A stretch of 64,000 bases of DNA from Malania oleifera (GCF_029873635.1 NC_080419.1:71857097-71921096), one strand, 5' to 3'; shown: positions 38,496 through 49,384, counted from the first letter of the stretch. The notes: generated from the letters alone by a model not told the origin. Numbers and translations are program-made.

Positions 38496-40604
38496 GATAG
38501 ACTTAATTTGATGATTTCTACACAAAACATAGAGAAAATACAAAGTTACAACCTTTCTACAAAAATGACAGGAATAATATAATTAGTAATTTAGTAAATA
38601 TTAAATAATAGTACTAAATAGTCCTTCTAATTTTAAATACTTATTACGTAAAAATAAAATATAATATTTGATTAAAAATAATAAGTAATGTTTATTATTT
38701 TTATATTTAAATAAACAAAATTATAAAATATTAGATATTTTATTACAAAAAATATATATTCCTTTATCTTTAAAAAGATATTTTCATTATTTTTTATAAC
38801 TTGATTTTATTTTCATTTATATTATAAGAAATTAACATTATAATTTTAAAGGTGAAAAAAACTTTTGCTCTACTTTCATATACATCACAGCATCACTAAT
38901 AGAGATTCATACATTACAAATTGACTATTTGACTTTTTAAGCATTTTCTCAGTATATGGATTAAAATAAAAATTTTCTACAAATTCCAGTAGTAATTAGT
39001 AAAAATCAGAATTATTAATGTATTAACTATTAGGTTAAACTTTTTTTTATTAAGTTATCAATTTTTACTTTATTTGATAACTAAAAACAAAAAATAGATC
39101 ATGTAAAGATTTATTTTACCTAATTTTAAATTTAAGGTCAAAATGATGTTTTAACACTTAAAAAATATTAATAAACAGGAAATATGTGATGGAACTAGAT
39201 TTTCATAATTACCTTTCAAAAAATATAAGACAATTAAAATATTTATAAATTAAGAAAATTTTATTTTACATAATTATTAATAATTTCTAATTTTTTACTC
39301 TATTAAATTACTCTTTTTTTTTTAATTCAATTTAACAAACATAATTTACAACAAAATATAATTTTAAAAAAAAAAAACATAATGATAAGACTTAGTGGCT
39401 AGTGCTGTGGGTGTTGAGTGTTGAGTGTTTCATACGCTGGGGAGTCGAGTGAGACCGAGAGAGGGGAGGGGACTCGGAGGAGCCTCGAAGGAGCGAAGGC
39501 TACGAAGCACGAACGGCAGCGATGACTCCAAGCTCCGAAGCTGAAATCGAGGGGCTGGCTAGTGGCGAGTGCGACGACTGGCGGAGGAAGGTGCTGACGG
39601 GCTATCGGCGAGTCGCAAAGGCAGCGGAGCTGCTGCAGACCTGTCGCCGGTGACTTGCCAAGCTACTGCAACTGCAAGTCTGCAGTTCCCGAGTCCTAGA
39701 AGGCTGCGAAGATGAATAGATCTGCTGAGTGTGCTCACTCTCAGGCTTCGAAGAAATGAAGTCTTCTTATTGCTTCGGGCAACAAATTTTCAAGGTAAGT
39801 TTTTTACATTCCATTTTACTCTTTGAATGTTAGACTTAGATTGAATGGCAGATGGGTGTGGGGAGAGGGGGAAAGCAGCGCTGCAGCCTGCAGCAGAAAG
39901 CCTTCATGGAATCTACAAGCTGTCGGCCATGTAACGGTCCATAACGGACCGTTATGACGTGTAACGTTGGGGTATCGGCCGTTACGTGCCGTTACGTCTC
40001 CATAACGGCCGTTACAGCTGTGAATTTTTTCCGAACCGCCTTATTGGCCCGTATCGGTTTCAGAGCCTTCGATTTCAATTACGTATCGGCCATTACACTA
40101 CATAACGGCCGTTATTTAAAACCATGCTCCTAAGAGTCTGCAACGAACAACATTACTGACTTCACCAAGAAGTATCCTGCAAGCCCTGCATATATAACAT
40201 GTTCTGGTCACAAAACTTCTTGAACAAAACCAACATACTTAGTCCCAATATCTGACCTAAGGATCTCTCTCCCAATCTAATTCTGCACCTCAACCACAAG
40301 TTAAAACTGTTAAACACCTCAGACTTGTGTCACATGAGATAAACCAAGATTTTTCGTGATACACCCACAAAAAGCATATGTCTACCCCGTGATGCTATCC
40401 TCACCGGTCCCCAAACATCTGAATACATGTAGTATGCTTTATCCGCATATGCCATAGAACATCCGACTCAGATTCTACAGCTGCAGCTCCACCTACAACC
40501 GTATTACCCTGCAGTGCATAGATAATTCCCGCTACCTTTTCTCCTTTCTTCACCATCGAGTCGCCTTCACACACTTTCATTTCTCCACCTTTAGACTTGT
40601 AACT

Positions 40605-41645
40605 TTATCCGTTACAATCTAAAGTGCCTAATGAAAATACATTCTTCCTTAGACCCGATACATGTCTTACATCACACAGGGTTCTCACAACACGATCATA
40701 CATTTTGATTTTGACATTTCCTATACCAATTATTTTGCATGAAATATCATTTCCCATCAAAACTGAACCAATATTAATTGACGTGTAGGTATTGAACCAT
40801 TTGCTATTTGTTGTCATATGATAAGAACATCTGATATCTAGGATCCAAGAATCATCTGTGAGGCGCTTAGAACCCGATGAAACACATAGCATATCACCAT
40901 CACTACTCCTTGAGTCTCCTTCCACTACATTTGCAAATTTTGACAAACCCTGCTGATTTTCATCAATCCCTTTGTTCCACTTTGGACATTCCGAATTTAT
41001 GTGCCCCTTTTTACTACACTTAAAAAACTTTGTCCTTCCTCTTCCCGGACTGCAACCGAGATCCACTCAGGGGCTTACGTCTTCCGCATTCGTGATTACT
41101 TTTCACCACAAGCCCTTCACCATGTGAAACTTCATCGTTGGCCATTTTTCTTTGATGAAAACCGAGCAATGCGTTTGTCACCTCTTCCATATTCAGGCTT
41201 TCTTTGCCCCATGTCGGAGTAATAACCAAGTTCTCATACATGTGAGACGCAGGTAGGGAATTTAATAGCATCAGCACCTTACTTCCTCATCAAATTTCAC
41301 ATCAACCCGCACTAAATAACTTATGATTTGATTGAATGCGTTGATGTGTTGGTTCAAATTCGAACCTTCCAACATCTTAAGCCAATATAACCTTTGCTTA
41401 AGAAAAAGTTTATTCGTAAGAAATTTAGATATATACCAACTTTCAAGCTTTCGCCAAACAGCCGCAGGAGAATCCTCTTCCATGACGTGATATAGAAGGT
41501 CATCAGCCAAACACAGCCTAATTGTTGCCACTGCCTTTGCTTCTAATTCCTTCCAATCTGCCTCATCCATGCCTTCCGGCTGAAAACCATACAAGACTTT
41601 TACATCCCTTACTACACAAACAAATCCTTCACCCTTCCATACCAT
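40605..41645 (-). pseudogene. Copia gag and protease of the opposite-strand fragment
   Basis: Three successive open stretches. 41645-41271 is the gag core (YHVMEEDSPAAVWRKLESWY, FLTNKLFLKQRLYWLKM). 41277-41020 continues LLNSLPASHMYENLVITPTW. 41066-40605 has the zinc knuckle FKCSKKGHINSECP and the protease-like WILDIRCSYHMT. The knuckle has lost its first Cys (FFKCSKKGH in place of CFKC) and the protease D-S/T-G triad reads D-I-R, so both look inactive. Confidence 0.8.
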
Positions 41646-41738
41646 AAACTGAAGTTCCCGGTTTCATCAAACTTGACATTGTCAAATTTCACAAACGAAG
41701 TACCGGATGTCATTACAACAAGTGCTCTAATACCAATT

Positions 41739-42265
41739 TGTTGTATAAAACATATTTGTACATGGGAATATCAATGCAGCAATCAATGATAAACCAAGAA
41801 AGAACACAACCACGCAGTATATATGAAAGAAAATAACCAGTGACACAAGGAATTACGTGGTTCGACAATGCTTACATCCACGGGAGCAATCAGCAAATAA
41901 TTCTTATTATCTAGGGTCAAAGACACAACAACTTTGTTACAATCTTACAACAACACAAATACACCCAGAACAGTGCATATATAAAGTTCTCGAAGGCCTT
42001 CCCTCCAAAACCCCAAACCAAATTAACGTCCCTTTCAATTTGAAAATCTAAGCTGAATCCCCAAGTGAAACCGTCGACAGTTTCAGCCAAACTGTCGACA
42101 GAAAGATACCGAAAGCAAATTGCTCTCTAAAAAATTCAGTCAAACCGTCAATGGTTATAGCCAATCCGTCGACGGTTTCCTATTGCTCCTCAACACTTCG
42201 ATTTTCCACTATGTCTTCTCCTTGTACATGCATCCCATCAAGTATATGAGTAATACATCACAACA
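41739..42265 (-). repeat. LTR of the opposite-strand Copia
   Basis: On the minus strand it begins TGTTGTGATGTATTACTC and ends ATACAACA, the TG...CA form. It is followed at once by AATTGGTATTAGAGCACTT. It contains a TATATA box region near 41981-41985 and several GTCGACGGTT/GTCGACAG repeats near 42075-42175. Confidence 0.8.
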
Positions 42266-43548
42266 ATCCAAATGATTCCCGGACTCAATTGAAGACCTAC
42301 CTTGATGCTAACAGATATACTCAGATGTATGGCTTGGACTATTCAGACACATTTTCCCCTATAGCCAAACTCATCACAATATGTTTGTTCATCTCCTTAT
42401 CCACTTGTCATTGGCCTCTACACCAATTAGATGTGAAGAATGCTTTCCTACATGGTATTTTCAAGAAAAGGTCTATATGGAACAACCACCTGAGTTTGTT
42501 GCTCATGGGAGTTAGGCTTAGTGTATCGGCTCAAGAAGTCACTATATGGTTTAAAAAAGTCTCCGAGGACATGGTTTGCTTGCTTCAGTGTTGTAGTACT
42601 TGAGTTTGACCTCCAACAATGTCCAGTAGATCATTCAGTACTTTATCGTCATACCCCATCCAGATGGAATCTGCTTATAGTGTATATGGATGATACTGTG
42701 ATTAATGATCAAGGTATTTATAGATAAAACATTTCCTGTAGACTAAGTTTCATGTAAAGGATTTGGGACCATTGAAGTACTTATTGGGTATAGAAGTATC
42801 GGGATCTCGTAAAGGAACTGTCTTGTCACAGACGAAGTATGTTCTTGATCTCTTAAATGAGATGTGCCTACCAAGATCCAAACCTATTGATATACCCATG
42901 GATTCCAATAGTAAGTTAGTGCCAAATATGGATGATTTGTTGCCTAACCAAGGATAGTACTAGAGATTTGCTCGAATAGATATATCCTTTGCAACAAGTG
43001 TTGTGAGTCAGTTTATCAATTCTCTGAGAACAAGTCACTAGGTGTAGTAATTCTCATTTTAAGATATCTCAAAGGTGCACAAGGGATAGGTCTCTTATAT
43101 AAGATCAAGGTTACACTTGTATTAAGAGGATGTACAGATGCAAATTGGGACAAGTTGCCTTATGACCAAAAATCCACAACCAGGTATTATATCCTTGTCA
43201 ATGGTAATTTAGTGTCTTGGAAAAGTAAGAAACAAACTGTGGTGGTCAAGTCAAGTTCTAAGTCAAAGTATAAGACTCTGGTGCAGACTACATGTGAACT
43301 TGTACGTTGAAAAAACTAGGTTTTCCACATTCTCAACCTAATTGATGCGTGATAATCGAGCAGCTATTCATATTGCCTCCAACGCGATCTTCCATGAGAG
43401 AACAAAGCACATTGAACTTGATTGCCACTTTATTCGGGAGAAACTTGTACAGAAGCTCACTACAACCACTCATATGAAGTCTAAGTTTCAGCTTACTGAT
43501 TTGTCCACTAAAGCCCTGGGAGGTGCTCGTGTGAAATTCATTTAAAAA
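42266..43548 (+). pseudogene. Copia reverse transcriptase and RNase H remnant
   Basis: Host Copia, plus strand. RT blocks are ANRYTQMYGLDYSDTFSPIA, WPLHQLDVKNAFLHGIF, YRLKKSLYGLKKSPRTWFAC and the catalytic VYMDD (usually YVDD). Then come GPLKYLLGIEVSGSRKG and SQTKYVLDLLNE, and the RNase H end with [20 protein letters not shown] and [13 protein letters not shown]. At least four frameshifts or stops break it. Confidence 0.85.
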
Positions 43549-43592
43549 CAAGCTAGGAGCATATGATATGTATGCTCCAACTTGATAGGGAG

Positions 43593-43695
43593 TGTTAATG
43601 GTTATTTAGTCATTTAGTTCCATTATTATTTTGTGTTAGAGTTATGTTAGTAAGCATAAGTTAGTAAGGCTATTATGGTCATTGGTATTGTACTT
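43593..43695 (+). repeat. Copia right LTR, first part
   Basis: TGTTAATGGTTATTTAGTC up to the RTE insertion point. It continues after the RTE at 46787-46856. Together they are about 173 bp against 175 bp for the left LTR. Confidence 0.85.
43678..43695 (+). repeat. 18-bp target duplication of RTE copy 2, left
   Basis: GTCATTGGTATTGTACTT, exact partner at 46769-46786. The duplicated sequence belongs to the Copia LTR. Confidence 0.92.
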
Positions 43696-43740
43696 CAACA
43701 ATAACAACAAAACCAAGCCTTAGTCCCACTAGGTGGGGTC

Positions 43741-43986
43741 GGCTATATGAATCTTTTTTCGCCAATTTATGCGATCATGAACCATTTCTTTTGATAGATT
43801 CAAGGATATTAAATCCATACTCACTATCTCCTCCCAAGTTATTTTAGGTCTATCCTTATTTTAGGCTATATGAATCTTTTTTCGCCAATTTATGCGATCA
43901 TGAACCATTTCTTTTGATAGATTCAAGGATATTAAATCCATACTCACTATCTCCTCCCAAGTTATTTTAGGTCTATCCTTACCCCT
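43741..43986 (-). repeat. 123-bp tandem duplication in RTE copy 2
   Basis: 43741-43863 and 43864-43986 are near-identical, both starting GGCTATATGAATC on the plus strand. The duplication covers the C-terminal codons and 3' end and is absent from RTE copy 1. Confidence 0.9.
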
Positions 43987-44571
43987 TCTACTGCCTCTCA
44001 TAGTAACTAAGTCACTCTTCCTTACAGGTGCACTATGTGGCCTACGTTGCAGGTGTCTATACCATCTGAGTCGTCCCTCCCTTCTCTTATCTTCTATAGG
44101 AGCTACACCTAACTTACCACGAATATGTTCATTCCTTAATTTATCTTTCAATGTTATACCACTCATCCATCTAAGCAATCTCATCTCGGCAACTTTTACT
44201 TTTTGGAAATTATGTTTCTTCATCGCCCAACATTTTGTTCCATATAGCATAGCTGGTCTTATAGCTGTCTTATAAAACTTCCCTTCCAATTTTAAGGGTA
44301 TTCTATGATCACAGAGCACACTTGAAGTACTTCTCCATTTTACCCATCCTGCTTTAACTCTATGCATTACATCATCTTCAATTTCTCCTTCAACTTGAAT
44401 AATAAATCCAAAGTATCGAAATCTACAAGTGTTATTTATTTCTTCATCATCAAGTTTAACTTTGTCTCCAATATTCCTCCTATTATTGCTAAAATTACAT
44501 TTCATATATTTTGTCTTATTTCTACTTATCCTAAAGTCTCTAGATTCCAAAACTTCACTCCATAATTCTAA

Positions 44572-45078
44572 CTAAGCCTCTACTCCGTCCCTAATTTCGT
44601 CAATTAATACAATATCATCTGCAAACAGCATACACCATGGAACCTCCTTTTGAATATTCTTAGTCAATTGGTCCATCACTAAAGCAAAAAGATAAGGACT
44701 CAAAGCAAATCCTTGATGTACACCTATGGTGATTGGAAATTCCCTAGTTTCTCCATCTATAGTCCTTACACTAGTCATTACTCCATCGTACATATCCTTA
44801 ATGACATCAGTATACCTACTACATACACCCTTTTTTTTTTCTAAAACCCACCATAGAACTTCCCTAGGTATCCTATCATATGCTTTCTCAAGGTCAATAA
44901 ATATCATATGCAAGTCCCTCTTCTTTTTCCTAAACTTTTCCATTAATCTTCTTAAAAGATAAATAGCTTCTATGGTAGATCTCTCGGGCATAAAACCAAA
45001 TTGATTTTCTGAGACCTTCGTTTCTAACCTTAATCTTTGTTCAACTACCATTTCCCATAGTTTCATCGTATGACTCAT
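44572..45078 (-). pseudogene. RTE copy 2 reverse transcriptase block
   Basis: Open for 168 codons: ENQFGFMPERSTIEAIYLLR, FIDLEKAYDRIPREVLWWVL, GVHQGFALSPYLFALVMDQL and LFADDIVLIDEIRDGVEA. All RT motifs including FADD are present. One stop just after VEA separates it from the C-terminal block 44550-43861, which carries FRYFGFIIQVEGEIEDDV and AMLYGTKCWAMKKHN. Confidence 0.9.
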
Positions 45079-45902
45079 AAGTTTAATTCCACGATAGTTA
45101 TTACAATTTTGAATATCTCCTTTATTTTTTTATATAGGTATTAAAGTGTTTTTCCTCCATCCATCTGACATTTTCTTAGTTTTTATAATTGTATTAAATA
45201 AATTAGTTAACCATATAATTTCGTTATCACCTAAGCATTTCCAAACTTCAATTGGGATGTTATCTGGTCCCTTAGCTTTCCCATTTTTCATCTTTTTTAG
45301 TGCAAACTTAACTTTGTTAACTCTAATTTTGCAAATAAATCTCATATTTTTAGTCTTTTCCTCATTTGACAATTCTAAGTTTAAGCCTTCTATTTGGTTT
45401 TCATTAAACAACTTACTAAAGTAACTTCGCCATCTTTCTTAATGTCTTCGTCCTTAACCAAGACAATATCATCCTCACTTTTTATACATTTTACATTTCC
45501 TAAGTCCTTACTCTTCCTTTTTCTAACTTTAACAAGTTTAAATATATCTCTTTCCCCTTCTTTTGTACCTAATCTATCATACAAACTATTAAATGATCTA
45601 TATTTTTGCCACATTTTATACCAAATTCTTTTTGTCTTTATGATTTTTTGTACATCTTTATCCCACCACCAACTCTTTTTGCTATTCGAGAATTTTCCCA
45701 TTGATTCACCTAAAATCACTTTTGATATCTTTTTAATAAAGCTAGCTAATCTATTCCAAAGAGTATTTGTATCTATCCCATCCTCTATGGTCTAATCCCC
45801 ATCTTTGATCATTTTATCTTTAAATTTTATTATATTTTCTCCTTTTAGGTTCCACTATCTAGTTCTCTTACATTGGTTTATTTTATCTTTTTTCTTCCAT
45901 TT

Positions 45903-46361
45903 TTAATACATATATCTAACACTAAGTCTATGTTGTGTGGTTAGGCTTTCATCTAGAATAACTTTATAATCCTTGCATGATAAACGATCTACCCTCCTAG
46001 TTAAACAAAAATCTATTTGACTTCTATTTTGTCCATTTTTAAAGGTTATTAAGTGTTCTTCTCTCTTCTTAAAGCAAGTATTCATTATATTAAAATCATA
46101 TGACATAGCGAAGTCTAAGATCATCTCCCTAGACTCATTTTTGTCCCCATATCCATATCCTCTATGTATCATCTCATAATTTTTATTATCTCTTCCAACA
46201 TGTCCATTCAGATCTCCTCCTATAAATATTTTCTCAGTCCCTCGTATGCCTTGTATGATAATATCCATATCTTGCCAATATTGTCTCTTAAGATTTTCTG
46301 CTAAGCCGACTTGAGGAGCATAACCACTAATGATATTTATTATCTCTTGTCCTAATACCAT
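45903..46361 (-). pseudogene. RTE copy 2 endonuclease block
   Basis: Open stretch with IISGYAPQVGL, IFIGGDLNGHVGRDN (GGDLN catalytic segment), GYGYGDKNESREMILDFAMS, RSQIDFCLTRR and SLTTQHRL, the order of RTE-clade apurinic-like endonucleases. The N-terminal part (ATWNIGTL in copy 1) lies upstream in another frame. Confidence 0.85.
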
Positions 46362-46768
46362 CTTGATTTTTATAATTCTATCCCCTACTCAAGTTACATC
46401 CACAACACTATCTTTTAAGTTTTTGTCAATAATAATGCCTACTCCATTCTTATGTTTTTCTTTTCCAGTGTACCAAAGTTTAAATCCTGATTTATCAATT
46501 TCTCTAGTTTTCTCCCCCACCCACTGCAAATTATATTAATTCTTCTTCTGATCATTGTATCCACAATTTTCATGTCTTTACTCATAAGTGTCCCTATATT
46601 CCAAGTTGCTAATCTAATCCTAATTTCCTAAACTAACGTCTTTACCTGCCCACGTCCAAAATGAAGCAAGAACCCTCACATATTTGACACCGTACCCGGG
46701 CGCCAACACGGCGCATCGCTTCAAGGCGACAACCTAGCCCACCCTCGCCCGCTTTTCGCCACACCCAA

Positions 46769-46786
46769 GTCATTGGTATTGTACTT
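46769..46786 (+). repeat. 18-bp target duplication of RTE copy 2, right
   Basis: GTCATTGGTATTGTACTT, after which the Copia LTR resumes with GAAATATATTATAAA. Confidence 0.92.
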
Positions 46787-47374
46787 GAAATATATTATAA
46801 AGAGAAGAAGAATATTTCCTTGAAGCTCAGTCTTCCATTTTACACAATTATTAACAATTAAGTACAATTAAGTTAGATAAACATAGGCTAAAAGACCCTT
46901 CCAGTTTAAATTAAATACATATTACCAACGCAAGCCAAATTAGATATTTCATATGACAGGATATGGATCATATAACATGCTCGTGCTATAAAGTGATACC
47001 ATATGTGAGTGTGTGTCTATGAATACACATGGAAAACACAAATGATCCAGCCCCTATTTCCAACTTTGACGATATCTATTCATATACATGTGCATAAAGC
47101 AAAAAAGATGACTGAGCCCCTATCACCAACTTTGACCAAGCCTATCTGTGGTCATATGGATTTATTAATAATAGTGATGAAAGCCTTATATATGCTTATG
47201 CATGCCGGTATTCTCTTATCTTTATTTATTTTTGATAGGCCAAACAAAAAGTTATATATAGACCAACCGTACATATATTAGAGTTTTTTTGGCCTAGAAA
47301 AATAATAAGACAAAACAATTATAATTTGTATTTTATTTTACGCACAAGAAAAAATTAAACAATGAAACACTAAC

Positions 47375-48105
47375 CCGCAAATGGAGCTGGGACTAGAAGG
47401 ACCAATTGATGTCTGAAACAATAAGTTGAATGGAAAGAGTTCTGAAAGAGGGTTTCTTGTATTAAGAGCCATGACACCAAATTCCTTTATTTTTGCACCC
47501 AACTCTTCCGTAGATAAACCATCTATCATGCCAAGTACATGTTTGAGTTCTTCTTCCATTACAATATTTTCATTTTGAGTCATGTTGAAGTGGTTATTGT
47601 TTTTGTTCTTCTTCTTATGTTGTACCATTTTATTGATGAAAATTCCAAGCAAGTCCTTTGCTCAATAGAAATTATTTCTATTTTTTTGGTCAATAACCAT
47701 AAGATCTGTAAACTTATCAACATGGCCTGAAGCCTCCAAGACATTATCTTAAGTGACAGAAGTGCAATCAACCTCCAGCATATTTTCCTCAAGAACAAAG
47801 TGCTGAAAATCAAATAAATCAACATTAAGAAATTAACTGCTGATCATTCTTTTGAATATTTGAGGACAATAATATCAAATTAACATCATATCTAAAGAAG
47901 ATACAGGAGAACATTAAGTTACCCGACGCCAAAGAGCAACAACATTAGACTTGATGGCACAACCTGGTGGGCCATAATCGTAAAAACCAACCAAATTGCC
48001 ATAAATCTTGAAAGATGGAATGTAAAAGAATAGTCGTTTGAGGTGGTGGTTCAGTGCAGCTTGGTGGTGATCTCTGTCTGAAATGTGGCCCATGTTCACT
48101 CCAAG
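47375..48105 (-). pseudogene. GlyRS pseudogene 5' exons (catalytic core start)
   Basis: Two exons. 48105-47923 encodes FYIPSFKIYGNLVGFYDYG and GPPGCAIKSNVVALWRR, the conserved start of the catalytic domain. 47802-47375 continues HFVLEENMLEVDCTSVT, then a TAA stop, SGHVDKFTDLMVIDQ, a TGA stop, and the GAKIKEFGVMALNTRNPLSE insert ending at LLFQTSIGPS. The first exon's upstream acceptor (TAATCAG before CTTGG) is a guess. The second exon ends in phase 2, which fits the next block at 25843 across a 21.5 kb intron. Confidence 0.85.
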
Positions 48106-49232
48106 CTGATTACATGATGCAAAGCAACTTATTACTAGTGCCCACATCCATTAAACCCATTATCCCCTCATACATATAGATAATAGCAGCACCAATATGC
48201 ACGGAATTTGATATAATACAAAAGATTTTCATAATAAAAAGATTAGTACATTTTAGTTGATAATCATCTTCATCTTTGTTTTTTGACATTCCACATTTTT
48301 TAAACTTCTTTATAAAATATCCCATGTTCAATCCATACTTCTCTAGTGTTCAATCCAACATCTAAATCAACAACCATAATCCAAACTAAACCAACGACCA
48401 CAGAGAAATCAATCAAGTATTACCCAAAATAGTGACATGCATACCAAAACAAAAATCCATGTGCTTTTTTATCATACCTAAACACCAAGATCACTCACAT
48501 AAACAAAAGAACATTCAAAATTGTATAGATGCAATTGAAAATCCAGCAACATAACCTCTTCACTTTTCTGGGGAGACCTTCCACATTTTTTGAACATGCA
48601 AAAATAATTTTAAAAATTATCTCCAAGACAAATAACAATACTAAATTTCATGCCTAAACTCAAAGGTCATAATCCTAATCAAATCAAGGATCACTAAACA
48701 ATCAATCATGTCCAACCTATGCCATATATATCAAAATAAAGTCAGCATATTTGTTGATTAGATAAAAAAAAAAATCGTAATCACAAAGATCATATATGAT
48801 TTCTTAATCACAAAAATCAACATTTATGGACAAAAGAACTCAGGAAAATTTAGATATCATTACAATATTTCCTTTCACATCTTTTAACTAGTAAAAATCA
48901 ACATAAAGTCTATATACAAATTACCATATGCAATTTTTACATCTGAAACAAACAAATATAATTAATAAAGTATCAAACTCAAAAAAAAAAAATTCGGGCC
49001 CGTTTAGTTGTGGAAAACAATTCTCATTTTTAATTTTTAGTTGTGGTAAGAGTTTTTAGTTTTCTAAAAAATTTTAAATTTCCAAATTACTTTTTAGTTT
49101 TCTAAGATTCATATTAAGGTAGAAAATAAAGCGTCTGTATATTGTATAAAACAATTCCAGTTTTTATTTCTAGAATTAAAATAATTACAAAAGAGACAAC
49201 TTATAATTCAATTTTCCAAAAACAATATGAGT

Positions 49233-49374
49233 TAGTGTTTGGAAGCATGCATCCTAGAGCTTGTATTTGAATCACTGTGGATTTGAAAGAAATTCAATAC
49301 AACTTTATCCTATATTTTGCCTAAATACGCACAAATCTAAATCTAAGGTCCGAATTCCAAGTTTCCAAACGCAC
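49233..49374. mobile_element. Small MITE, copy 1
   Basis: About 142 bp, starting TAGTGTTTGGAAGC and ending GTTTCCAAACGCAC, so its ends are inverted repeats. It shares with 52041-52184 an internal core: GGATTTGAA(A/T)GAAA, CAATA-AA-TTTATNCTAT, then TTTGnnnAAAT and the closing CCAAnnC words. It is non-coding. Confidence 0.6.
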
Positions 49375-49384
49375 AATAAGCAAG

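Larger units (their letters stand above)
28982..40126 (-). mobile_element. Outer hAT element, interrupted by a sibling copy
   Basis: The minus-strand hAT element has ends CATGGTTCGAAATC at 28982 and, inverted at 40126, CATGGTTTTAAATAACGG. It is flanked by the 8-bp duplication CTCCCAAG (28974-28981) / CTCCTAAG (40127-40134). Removing the nested copy and its duplication leaves about 5.58 kb. The 5' part (40126-35646) encodes BED finger, DUF659 and dimerisation regions. The 3' part (30085-28982) encodes the glycine-rich tail ending PRHSFWW. Both ends carry repeated GTAACG/CGTTAC words, likely transposase-binding subterminal repeats. Stops make the transposase non-functional. Confidence 0.88.
40135..42265 (-). 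mobile_element. Opposite-strand Copia fragment (LTR, gag, protease, part integrase)
   Basis: Minus strand, 5' half of a second, unrelated Copia. It has an LTR at 42265-41739, the primer-binding site TGGTATTAGAGCACTTGT at about 41735-41718, gag from about 41645, a zinc knuckle, a protease region and integrase pieces such as YSDVWGPVRIASRGRHMLFV and EILRSDIGTKY. It ends abruptly at the hAT nest and has no right LTR in the window. Its LTR borders the point where the host Copia reading resumes (42266). Confidence 0.82.
43696..46768 (-). mobile_element. RTE-type LINE copy 2, nested in the Copia right LTR
   Basis: Minus strand. The 3' end CCACCTAGTGGGACTAAGG with a TTG-rich tail is at 43696-43740, and the GC-rich 5' leader (GTTGGCGCCCGGG) lies near 46700. 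An exact 18-bp duplication, GTCATTGGTATTGTACTT, flanks it at 43678-43695 and 46769-46786. It is the same family as copy 1 and better preserved: endonuclease at 46361-45903, RT at 45078-44572, C-terminus at 44550-43861. A 123-bp tandem duplication lies near its 3' end. Some frameshifts remain between the open blocks. Confidence 0.92.
25982..46856 (+). mobile_element. Copia LTR retrotransposon with nested elements
   Basis: Short LTRs (about 175 bp, TGTTAATGG to TTAACA/TTCAACA) bound the element at 25982-26156 and 43593-46856, the right one split by an RTE. A primer-binding site TGGTATCAAAGC follows the left LTR, and a purine run AGGGAG precedes the right one. The order RT then RNase H in 42266-43545 is the Copia order. 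The flanks GTTAA (25977-25981) and ATTAA (46857-46861) are a 5-bp duplication with one mismatch. Most of gag, protease and integrase is missing, replaced by hAT elements and an opposite-strand Copia fragment. The host site is a GlyRS intron, 139 bp upstream of an exon. Confidence 0.85.
12054..48105 (-). pseudogene. Glycyl-tRNA synthetase pseudogene, transposon-inflated
   Basis: The intact enzyme is a class II synthetase that charges tRNA-Gly. Nine minus-strand blocks align in order with plant GlyRS: 48105-47923, 47802-47375, 25843-25726, 15003-14810, 14663-14434, 14106-14044, 13756-13676, 13036-12631 and 12262-12054. They include YGPPGCAIKSN, SGHVDKFTDLMV, motif 2 around GRAFRNE, HYAADCWDAEIE, motif 3 around FGIGRIMYC and the anticodon-binding C-terminus ending at a TAA at 12054. 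Exon phases still match, but there are in-frame stops at 47749-47751, 47662-47664 and 25834-25836 (two of them look like CGA to TGA changes) and single-base frameshifts in the 15003-14810 and 14663-14434 blocks. The N-terminal WHEP-type region was not found. The gene covers 36 kb because a Copia and an L1 LINE fill two introns. I infer a dead duplicate, with a functional copy elsewhere. Confidence 0.88.

Noticed and set aside
45394..45795. 133-codon plus-strand ORF
   Set aside because: Antisense shadow of the RTE copy 2 coding region.
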